Assembly (NCBI RefSeq): GCF_014279995.1
Contig: NZ_CP047935.1
Location: 2,377,494-2,441,493, forward strand
Reading direction: 5' to 3'
Source: Synechococcus sp. BIOS-E4-1
GTDB taxonomy: Bacteria > Cyanobacteriota > Cyanobacteriia > PCC-6307 > Cyanobiaceae
Length of the DNA: 64,000 nucleotides
Made by a program: the position numbers and the translations under genes. Within the stretch, counting starts at the first letter, position 1; each line of letters opens with the position of its first letter. Below the pieces are notes generated by a model, which was given only the letters and a program-made list of their open reading frames with translations, did not search any database and had not been told where the DNA came from. Shown here piece after piece: positions 8,613-14,854 of this stretch.

Positions 8613-8894
8613 ATGACACAAGAACAACTCACGGCTTTCTTGGCTCACGTCAAAGGCAACACAAACCTTCAGGAGCAGCTCAAAGCAGCTGCTGATGTTG
8701 ATGCTGTTGCTGCAATTGCCGAAGGCGCTGGATTAAGTATTTTTTCTGACGACATGGAGAACGCTCAGTCCGAGATCTCTGAAGATGAACTTGAAGACGT
8801 GGCGGGAGGTTTTTGGGTTTATACCAATTTTCCAGGGAAATTCTGTAAAGCGTATAGGGTATCTAAAAGGATATGCAGGAAATCGAAATCATGA
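8613..8894 (+). CDS. Nif11-leader (prochlorosin-like) RiPP precursor, copy 3
   Basis: A 93-residue precursor. The leader (MTQEQLTAFLAHVKGNTN...) ends in ELEDVAGG at about residue 66. The 27-residue core has Thr at core position 5, Ser at 18, Cys at 12 and 22, and ends RKSKS. It is strongly basic (nine Lys/Arg), unlike copies 1, 2 and 4. The gene is followed by a terminator at 8916. No modifying enzyme is adjacent. The structured sequence before its start and the missing promoter box set it apart from the other copies. Confidence 0.87.
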   Translation: MTQEQLTAFLAHVKGNTNLQEQLKAAADVDAVAAIAEGAGLSIFSDDMENAQSEISEDELEDVAGGFWVYTNFPGKFCKAYRVSKRICRKSKS

Positions 8895-8915
8895 GCTCTA
8901 GGATCTTACATACTC

Positions 8916-8941
8916 AAAGCTCCTGAGACCCCAGGGGCTTT
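8916..8941 (+). terminator. intrinsic terminator after peptide gene 3
   Basis: AAAGCTCCTG and CAGGGGCTTT form a 10-bp stem (one G-T) around a 6-base loop, followed by TGATTTC. A variant of the hairpins after copies 2 and 4. Confidence 0.7.
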
Positions 8942-8971
8942 GATTTCTTCAAAAGTCTGACTCATCCCAAC

Positions 8972-9050
8972 AATCAGCCTTCAATACCTGGCGCGATTGA
9001 GCGCAGTAAGTATTAGCCAAAGACACTAAGGCAGACCATTGCTATAACCA
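8972..9050 (+). repeat. dispersed repeat R2 with promoter-proximal extension
   Basis: Starts with the 36-base R1 unit, then continues through TATTAGCCAAAG and GCAGACCATTGCTATAACC. R3 at 9423-9500 matches over the same length with scattered differences, so the repeat includes the promoter-like box of the following peptide gene. Confidence 0.7.
9043..9048 (+). promoter_or_regulatory. promoter-like -10 element before peptide copy 4
   Basis: TATAAC preceded by TTGC, ending 21 bases before the position where the start codon should be (9070). It is the closest of the set to a consensus -10, although the gene behind it has lost its ATG. Confidence 0.5.
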
Positions 9051-9069
9051 TTAAAGACTCCCGATACCC

Positions 9070-9321
9070 GTATCAGAAGAGCAACTCAAGGAATTCCTCT
9101 CCAAGGTCAAAGGCGAAACCACGCTTCAAGAGAATCTGCAAGCAGCTTCCGATGCTGATGGTGTTGTGGCGATTGCGAAGGAGGCGGGACTTAGCATCTC
9201 TGCTGATGACTTGAAGAACGCTCAATCAGAGGTTTCAGAAGAAGAGCTGGAAGGCGTGGGTGGTGGGTATGTATCTGCTGCATTTGAGTGCTGCATGAAG
9301 AGCGCTCAATCAAAATGGTAA
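9070..9321 (+). pseudogene. Nif11-leader RiPP precursor, copy 4, start codon lost
   Basis: An 83-codon frame that encodes a full Nif11 leader (SEEQLKEFLSKVKGETT...), the cleavage region ELEGVGGG, and the core YVSAAFECCMKSAQSKW, ending in TAA at 9319. The codon where copies 1 and 5 have ATG is GTA, and no ATG, GTG or TTG lies upstream in frame before sequence that aligns with the other promoters. The rest of the frame is undamaged, so the loss looks recent. Initiation at an unusual codon cannot be excluded. The core has two adjacent Cys and three Ser. Confidence 0.7.
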
Positions 9322-9365
9322 TCAAAGAGACCGTACGGGACCCGTCGATTCTGAGCCTACTCATC

Positions 9366-9394
9366 AAAGCCCCTGCAACCGCAGGGGCTTTTTA
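9366..9394 (+). terminator. intrinsic terminator after peptide copy 4
   Basis: A perfect 11-bp stem (AAAGCCCCTGC with GCAGGGGCTTT), 4-base loop, then a T tract. It is the strongest member of the recurring hairpin family in this array. Confidence 0.85.
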
Positions 9395-9422
9395 TTTCTT
9401 CAATTACCCCAAAAAGACCACC

Positions 9423-9500
9423 AATTAGCATTCTACACCTGGCACGATTGAGCGCAGTAAATATTATCCAAAGCCTCTGCAGCAGACCGTTGCTAAAATT
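9423..9500 (+). repeat. dispersed repeat R3
   Basis: Matches R2 over about 78 bases, including CACGATTGAGCGCAGTAA, a TCCAAAG segment and GCAGACCGTTGCTA, ending in the promoter-like box before copy 5. More diverged than R1/R2 in its first 15 bases. Confidence 0.7.
9494..9499 (+). promoter_or_regulatory. promoter-like -10 element before peptide copy 5
   Basis: TAAAAT preceded by TTGC, ending 21 bases before ATG 9521. Same placement as in copies 1, 2 and 4. Confidence 0.45.
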
Positions 9501-9520
9501 TCTCAACAGACTTAATAAAC

Positions 9521-9679
9521 ATGTCAGAAGAGCAACTCAAAGCCTTCCTCAAAAAGATTTAAAGCGACACAAGTCTTCAGGAGAAACTCAAAGCATCTGA
9601 TGATTCAGATGAAGATCCAGTTCTTGCAATTGCAAGTGAATCTAAGCGCTTATTACTTTTAACAGCAATGTTCATGTAA
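9521..9679 (+). pseudogene. Nif11-leader RiPP precursor, copy 5, nonsense mutation and lost core
   Basis: The leader begins normally (MSEEQLKAFLKKI) and meets TAA at 9560-9562. After the stop the same frame continues with recognisable leader sequence (SDTSLQEKLKASDDSDEDP then VLAIAS), so it is a decayed copy. It has a two-residue insertion near DED, then loses the family sequence: there is no ELEXVAGG and no core, and the frame closes at 9679 inside the 3' end of the convergent AEC-carrier gene. It marks the end of the array. Confidence 0.8.
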
Positions 9680-10634
9680 CAATCGCTGGAAACTCAGCAG
9701 CTAGCAAAGCGATGACAATTGTCAGAGTAATCATCGAAAGAATCGTTGTGCCCGCAACAATCGATTCAGTTTCCTCTACATAGACGTCATGTGATCGAGC
9801 GACAGCGTATTGACATTTCGCGGTGGGTACTGCACTACAAAGGATCACCGCAACAGCTGGAGCTGGTGGCAATTTAACAAGATCACAAACAAACCAGGCA
9901 AGCACAGGCATCAAAAATAATTTGAAAAATGTACACTCACTGACAATACGAATGTGGTTCCTAAAGAGAGTGAAGTTGAGTTGAGCCCCGATAGCAAACA
10001 GGGCAACTGGCGCCGTTGTGATGCCAACAGCATTCAAACTCGCTCCCAGTACACTGGGAAACTGAAAGCCCAGGAAGGAGAGTATTAAGCCTAGGATCAT
10101 AGCAATAAAGTAATTCGCTTTCATCGCCTTCCAAATTGAGCCAAGCACCTTACGAACACTCAAGCCTGATTCCTCTTTGGATGTGTATTCATAAATAATC
10201 GAAGTGGTTTGGAGCCCTATAATCAAAACGATCACTCCAATAACTCCATACGTTGCGCCTCCAATGGGAAGCATGATGGCTAGAATTGGCAACGCAATCA
10301 TGCAGGTATTTGAATAAGAAGCAGCAGCTGCAAAATATGAGCCAATCAATAAATTCTGACGCTTAACAACTCTTCCGTAAACATAGGATATCAAAAAAAC
10401 AATAAATGAGACAAGAAGGTAACCGCCAAAGAATTGAAAATATTGAGAAAAGTCCTTAAACATATCTTGCCGAGTCATATCAAGCACAATCATGCATGGA
10501 ATCGAGATATTCAACGCATAGCCAATGAGAATTCCACTATTCGCGGGATCAAACTTTTTAGTTCGCTTAGCAATGTAGCCAATGCAGAGGTAAGCAATAA
10601 CAGGGAAGATCGCACTAATGATCGAATGTGGCAT
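9672..10634 (-). CDS. AEC-family (auxin efflux carrier-like) membrane transporter
   Basis: A 320-residue integral membrane protein, about ten hydrophobic helices, with the two-repeat layout of the AEC family (N-terminal IFPVIAYLCIGYIAKRT, later SNTCMIALPILA, then ALFAIGAQLNF and VILCSAVPTAKCQYAVA). Bacterial members carry small organic anions; the substrate here cannot be told. ATG 10634 gives the usual family length. Base composition appears AT-richer than the core genes on either side, as in the neighbouring peptide array, so it may have arrived with that island. Its 3' end overlaps decayed peptide copy 5 by 8 bases. Confidence 0.85.
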   Translation of the reverse strand: MPHSIISAIFPVIAYLCIGYIAKRTKKFDPANSGILIGYALNISIPCMIVLDMTRQDMFKDFSQYFQFFGGYLLVSFIVFLISYVYGRVVKRQNLLIGSYFAAAASYSNTCMIALPILAIMLPIGGATYGVIGVIVLIIGLQTTSIIYEYTSKEESGLSVRKVLGSIWKAMKANYFIAMILGLILSFLGFQFPSVLGASLNAVGITTAPVALFAIGAQLNFTLFRNHIRIVSECTFFKLFLMPVLAWFVCDLVKLPPAPAVAVILCSAVPTAKCQYAVARSHDVYVEETESIVAGTTILSMITLTIVIALLAAEFPAIVT

Positions 10635-11018
10635 GGCGCAGAAGAAGTTCTATTGACAGTGGTAATGACATGGCCTTCTTGTAAAGCTGGAAGCACTGGC
10701 ACTCAAATGCATTTTCATACCGATGAAAGCGCAGTACACAAGTCGAAAAGCCGGAAGGTGCTGCGATCAACTTGACTTAATCATGGCAAGCTCGATTGAC
10801 TAAAGACCAATTAATTCTCAGCGCCCATGGGCCCAACCCTGAGAAGCTCTTCATCAAAATTTCAATATCAACCCAAAAACGCCTATTCAGGAACTGAGAC
10901 CAGTCGCATTGTGTCAACTAAAACCTGATCTCATATCAAAAGCACCATGGTTATAAATCTCTATTTTTTGTAGAAAGCTTTATTGCTCCTTCGCAGCCTT
11001 CTTGAATTGAAAAATCGT
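10635..11018. other. intergenic region, no gene seen
   Basis: 384 bases, AT-rich (especially 10900-10985), between the AEC gene start and the end of the next minus-strand gene. It must contain the AEC promoter on the minus strand. Short open frames on both strands have no start, composition or family features that I would defend. It marks the right edge of the AT-rich island. Confidence 0.5.
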
Positions 11019-11471
11019 TCAGTGGGACTCAATGCTGTCGGTAAATTCCTGAAATGCCTTCTTCAAACGCTCAACTGGCGTTTCCGATGGAGGACATTCC
11101 TGGTTGGTGGAACGGGTATAAGCCTGAAGAATGCGTGCTTCCGGCTCGAGCAATGCTGCAACAGCAGCCTTGAGCATCACAACATTGCGCTGGGGCGTTA
11201 ACCCAGCCAGATAGGAATGCAGGGACCATGGCCCTGAATCATCGTGCTTTTCCAGCCGCAGAGGCCTGATCAACTGATAAGCCCGATCGCCGTCGGAGTC
11301 GGTGGTCTGCCTGAGCCTCGCCACCAGCATCACACCGCTGGTGAGTAGCACCAGTCGAATCGATCCCTCGCTCAACAAAGGCAGAAAAGGTACTGATTCA
11401 TCCACCGGAGCAAGAGACGAGCCAGCAGTTGAATGGCTCACCTTCACCCCGTTGACCACAGGACCAGGCAT
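11019..11471 (-). CDS. hypothetical protein next to hemC
   Basis: A 150-residue soluble protein without signal peptide or membrane helix. The middle is strand-rich (IRLVLLTSGVMLVARL) and the C-terminus is helical and charged (PVERLKKAFQEFTDSIESH). I do not recognise the family. It is divergent from hemC, 156 bases apart, with normal GC-rich codon use, so I take it as a real core gene. ATG 11471 is the first start. Confidence 0.65.
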   Translation of the reverse strand: MPGPVVNGVKVSHSTAGSSLAPVDESVPFLPLLSEGSIRLVLLTSGVMLVARLRQTTDSDGDRAYQLIRPLRLEKHDDSGPWSLHSYLAGLTPQRNVVMLKAAVAALLEPEARILQAYTRSTNQECPPSETPVERLKKAFQEFTDSIESH

Positions 11472-11627
11472 TACAACTCTCGAGAACGATTTGATCGTAA
11501 AGCTGCTCGCTTAAAACAGTGAGTCGTCATCCAGAGGCAAGAAGCCCCCACGGGCCTGCATTCTGTGAAATCTTGAGCAGATCTGGGCCTTCGACTCCGT
11601 AGGCTGAGTGGCTGTTTCAACGTGCCC

Positions 11628-12581
11628 ATGGCTCTCGAGCAACTGCGCATTGCCTCCCGCCGCAGCCAGCTGGCCATGGTGCAGACCAACTGGGTCAAAG
11701 CCGAACTGGAGAAAGCTCACCCAGGCCTGGCGATTTCGGTGGAAGCCATGGCCACTCAGGGCGACAAAATTCTGGATGTGGCTCTTGCCAAAATCGGGGA
11801 CAAAGGCCTGTTCACCAAGGAACTGGAGGCCCAGATGCTGGTGGGTCGAGCAGAGATCGCCGTGCATTCCCTCAAGGATCTGCCCACCAACCTGCCCGAG
11901 GGCCTCATGCTCGGTTGCATCACCGAGCGGGAGGATCCCGCGGATGCCCTGGTGGTCAACAGCAAGAACGCTGAATACACCTTGGAAACACTTCCAGAGG
12001 GATCCGTCGTCGGAACCAGCTCACTGCGGAGACTCGCCCAGCTGCGCCACCACTTTCCCCATCTGCAGTTCAAGGACGTTCGCGGCAACGTCATCACCCG
12101 GCTAGAGAAGCTGGATGGTGGCGGCTACGACTGTCTGATCCTTGCTGCGGCAGGCCTGAGTCGGCTCGGATTCGCCGATCGGATCCATCAGATCATTCCT
12201 GGCCACATCTCACTGCATGCCGTAGGACAGGGAGCCCTCGGCATCGAATGTGTCACAGACAACAAAGATGTTCTCAACATCATTCAAGTCCTTGAACATG
12301 GCCCCACTGCAGGGAGATGCCTCGCGGAACGTGCCTTCCTCCGAGAACTTGAAGGCGGCTGCCAGGTACCCATCGGGGTCAACAGCCGTATTGACGGCCA
12401 TGAACTGGTTCTCACCGGGATGGTGGCCAGCCTTGATGGCCAGCGACTGATCCGTGATGAACGCCGCGGCCCTCTCGGTAATCCTGAAGATGTGGGCCTG
12501 AAGCTCGCAGCAGACTTGAAATCTCGTGGAGCTGGGGAGATCCTGCAGGAGATCTTCGCAACGGTTCGTCCCGAAGCCTGA
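11628..12581 (+). CDS. hemC: hydroxymethylbilane synthase (porphobilinogen deaminase)
   Basis: Joins four porphobilinogen units into hydroxymethylbilane for haem, chlorophyll and bilin synthesis. At 317 residues it has the family length. Visible are the N-terminal [16 protein letters not shown], the [16 protein letters not shown] segment, the arginine-rich [12 protein letters not shown] and [11 protein letters not shown], and the dipyrromethane-cofactor cysteine in [14 protein letters not shown] 11628 is chosen over an in-frame GTG two codons upstream. Remains of a dead marC follow almost immediately. Confidence 0.96.
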   Translation: MALEQLRIASRRSQLAMVQTNWVKAELEKAHPGLAISVEAMATQGDKILDVALAKIGDKGLFTKELEAQMLVGRAEIAVHSLKDLPTNLPEGLMLGCITEREDPADALVVNSKNAEYTLETLPEGSVVGTSSLRRLAQLRHHFPHLQFKDVRGNVITRLEKLDGGGYDCLILAAAGLSRLGFADRIHQIIPGHISLHAVGQGALGIECVTDNKDVLNIIQVLEHGPTAGRCLAERAFLRELEGGCQVPIGVNSRIDGHELVLTGMVASLDGQRLIRDERRGPLGNPEDVGLKLAADLKSRGAGEILQEIFATVRPEA

Positions 12582-12585
12582 CTAA

Positions 12586-13170
12586 GTCACTGCTGCACAC
12601 GACGGGCGGAATTTTCACCATTTCCAATCCAATCGGCAATCTGCCGATCTAGTTGTCGTTCACGAATGGCCATAAGCGTCAGGAGCGGGCATCGCTCGAA
12701 GCAGCGCGTCCACCATGCTGATCGCTCTGCTCCTCGCCACCTGAATCGGCAACGACCTGCTCGGCTTCTTTGGAATCGGGCGACCAGCCCTTCAGGTGGC
12801 AGGGGGCTTGATCGTGGTGCTGATCGGCCTTTCGATGCGGCACTCCGAACCTTCGAAGGTTCACCACGACCCGAAGTCCGTGGAACGCGACCAGAACTCC
12901 TCGGTCAAAGGGATCGTTCCCTTGGGCATTCCCCTGCTGGCTGGCCCGGGCACCATCACTTTGGTGATCGTGGATCCAAGCGCAGCAAGCATGGGAGGAA
13001 AACTGAGCCTCAGCCTCGTGGTGCTCGCCATGAGCGCGCTTAGTTATCTAATAACTAACGCTGGTGAGATGCTCTCATCCAAGATCAGTGAGTCTGCTTT
13101 GCAGGTACTCACAAAAATCATGGGCCTCATCCTCACTGCGATTGCAGTGCAGATGCGTTCTCAGTTTTAA
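12586..13170 (+). pseudogene. MarC-family membrane protein, degraded
   Basis: The last 124 codons (12796-13170) encode a clear MarC/NAAT-type C-terminal half (GGLIVVLIGLSM, GIPLLAGPGTITLVIV, ALSYLITNAGEM). Upstream the other half is present but broken. One frame reads FTISNPIGNLPI then TAG at about 12649; the related frame near 12715 reads MLIALLLAT, TGA, IGNDLLGFFGIG, joining the intact part. So at least two nonsense codons and one frameshift have accumulated and there is no start codon. The family has six membrane helices; only about half could be made from a cryptic start. Confidence 0.8.
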
Positions 13171-13203
13171 GTGCAGGCTTCCCGGTGCTTCAGGAGATAG
13201 GAC

Positions 13204-13743
13204 TCACCGGGTGATCATCACCGGAGTGCCCACATCCACAAGCTCGTAGAGCTTCTGAACGTGGGCATTGAGCATGCGTACACAGCCATTGGACACCGCC
13301 GCGCGGATTTTCACCCAATGAGGCCAGGGGGTTCCATGAATGCCGAATTGGTTGGGTCCCTGCTGTAGAAAGCCGATCCAGCGATGGCCGAGTGGGCTGG
13401 CAGGTCCGGTGACCGGATGAACCCGGCCGGATTTCGTGCTTTCGTACTGAGGATTGACAAGCTTGGTCTCGACCCGAAACACACCTGTCGGTGTTGGAGT
13501 CTTGGGATCACCAATCGCCACCGGCCAGCGCCCGATGGACTGTCCAGCGCGGATCACACTGATGCGTCGCTGCTTGAGATCGAGATGAATGCTCGTCTCA
13601 GCATTCACAGAATGCACCTTCGCTGAAGCAAAGAGCGGTGCCTGCAGCTGAGGCGAAGCAACTGCTGAGCCTGATGCAGCCAGAGCTACAGAAACAGCCC
13701 CAACAGCCAACAAAGAGGAGCAGCCAACGCACTTGAGACGCAT
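13204..13743 (-). CDS. L,D-transpeptidase (YkuD domain), secreted
   Basis: Family members cross-link or anchor to peptidoglycan through an active-site cysteine. The 179-residue protein has a signal peptide (MRLKCVGCSSLLAVGAVSVA... ending AVASP), then one YkuD domain with VAIGDPKTPTPTGVFRV and the catalytic signature HGTPWP followed by SNGCVRM. ATG 13743 is chosen because it places the signal peptide at the N-terminus; an upstream start at 13782 would add 13 residues. Convergent with the dead marC gene. Confidence 0.9.
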   Translation of the reverse strand: MRLKCVGCSSLLAVGAVSVALAASGSAVASPQLQAPLFASAKVHSVNAETSIHLDLKQRRISVIRAGQSIGRWPVAIGDPKTPTPTGVFRVETKLVNPQYESTKSGRVHPVTGPASPLGHRWIGFLQQGPNQFGIHGTPWPHWVKIRAAVSNGCVRMLNAHVQKLYELVDVGTPVMITR

Positions 13744-13898
13744 TACCGGACAGCCAAGACTCACTGGTCTCAACGTATCCATTGGTCAGAGGAAAAACCG
13801 CACACCAGTGGAGGACTTTCTGAAGAAATGCCCCCCCTGCGCCGCGGAATGTTTCCAGGTTTTCTCTAACAGAAGGGCCCAATCCGCTGGCTGCTGCG

Positions 13899-14051
13899 AT
13901 GCCGGAACAACTTCAGTGGAGCGAAGCTGAAGCTCGATTCATGCTCCAGGCCTTCATCAATGTGCGCACAGCTGAATGTGGGCACAGCAGGCGGAAAACT
14001 GCCAGATATCGCCGACTGGCCAGAGAGCAGCCCCTGACAGGCAACAGCTGA
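13899..14051 (+). CDS. small hypothetical ORF, 50 residues
   Basis: A short open frame, MPEQLQWSEAEARFMLQAF and on to GNS, ending in TGA at 14049. Its start has two acidic helical turns and its end is basic (SRRKTARYRRLAREQ), which looks more protein-like than random. No strong Shine-Dalgarno is visible. It is followed by the hairpin at 14071. It could be a small conserved protein or a chance frame in the 360-base gap between the L,D-transpeptidase and ppa. Confidence 0.4.
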   Translation: MPEQLQWSEAEARFMLQAFINVRTAECGHSRRKTARYRRLAREQPLTGNS

Positions 14052-14070
14052 CACCCAAAAGTCAGTCGTC

Positions 14071-14095
14071 CTGCATCAGCAAGATGCTGATGCAG
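14071..14095. terminator. strong hairpin between ppa and the small ORF
   Basis: CTGCATCAGC and GCTGATGCAG form a perfect 10-bp stem around AAGAT. There is no long T tract on either side, so it may be a bidirectional 3'-end structure for ppa (minus) and the 50-residue ORF (plus). Confidence 0.45.
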
Positions 14096-14142
14096 GGGTA
14101 GATGGGCAGCACCAAGACGTTGATCGCAATGCCACTCGTGGA

Positions 14143-14730
14143 TCAATCGACGAGCTTGGGGTCAATCTCAGTCACATATCGAGCCTCACAGGCCTTGATG
14201 ATCTCGACGGCCTTCTCCGTACCGAAGAAACCGTTCACGGTGCAGGTTCCAGGCTTCTTCAGATCCTTGTAGTGCTCCCAGTAATAAGTGGTTTCCTTTT
14301 TCCAGTGCTCACCAAGGTCTTCAAAGCACTTGATGTGATCCATGCGCTTGTCATCGGCCAGAACCGCGATGACCTTGTCATCGACCTCACCACCGTCATC
14401 AAAGGTCATGATGCCGATGATGCGAGCCTCAACAATCGAACCTGGAATCAGAGGCTCAGTGACATTGACAATCTCAATATCGAGCGGGTCACCATCTTCA
14501 TCCCAGGTGCGGGGAATGCAGCCGTAGGCGAAGGGATAGGCCAAAGAGGAGTAACCAACCCGGTCCAGCTTCAGGTGCCCGGTCTCGGTGATCAGCTCGT
14601 ACTTGTTGATCGTGTTGGAGTTCAGCTCCACGATCGTGTTCAGACGCAACTCGGATTCATCAGCAAAGGCCGGCAGCACATGCAGCAGGTTCGGCATGCT
14701 GCGGCTCGGAGCCTGGTCGAGATTGGCCAT
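14143..14730 (-). CDS. ppa: inorganic pyrophosphatase (family I)
   Basis: Hydrolyses pyrophosphate to phosphate and so pulls biosynthetic reactions forward; cytosolic, Mg2+-dependent. The family signature EDGDPLDIEIV carries the metal-binding aspartates, and DDKVIAVLADDKR and the C-terminal KKPGTCTVNGFFG are typical. The 195-residue length from ATG 14730 includes an N-terminal extension (MANLDQAPSRSMPNLLHVLP) before the common core. An upstream start at 14766 is possible but less family-like. Confidence 0.95.
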   Translation of the reverse strand: MANLDQAPSRSMPNLLHVLPAFADESELRLNTIVELNSNTINKYELITETGHLKLDRVGYSSLAYPFAYGCIPRTWDEDGDPLDIEIVNVTEPLIPGSIVEARIIGIMTFDDGGEVDDKVIAVLADDKRMDHIKCFEDLGEHWKKETTYYWEHYKDLKKPGTCTVNGFFGTEKAVEIIKACEARYVTEIDPKLVD

Positions 14731-14854
14731 GGAGGACGGCGTTCGGAGCGGTGATATTACGAGCAAGTGTCAGCATCAGCTTCGCTCTCAACAGAGTTGT
14801 TCGACTCTGAAAATCACCACACGCTGATTCATCAACTAGTTCTGGGAAGAGGGC

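Noticed and set aside
8344-9394. A CRISPR array suggested by the recurring short hairpins and repeats
   Set aside because: Spacing is hundreds of bases, the repeats are terminators or R units around genes, and no cas gene is present.
10434-10775. A plus-strand frame of 113 codons across the start of the AEC transporter
   Set aside because: It is antisense to the N-terminal half of a convincing membrane transporter and has unprotein-like composition.
6400-10900. A complete prophage or integrative element
   Set aside because: Apart from one phage-like small ORF there are no integrase, terminase, capsid or replication genes and no flanking tRNA or att repeats.
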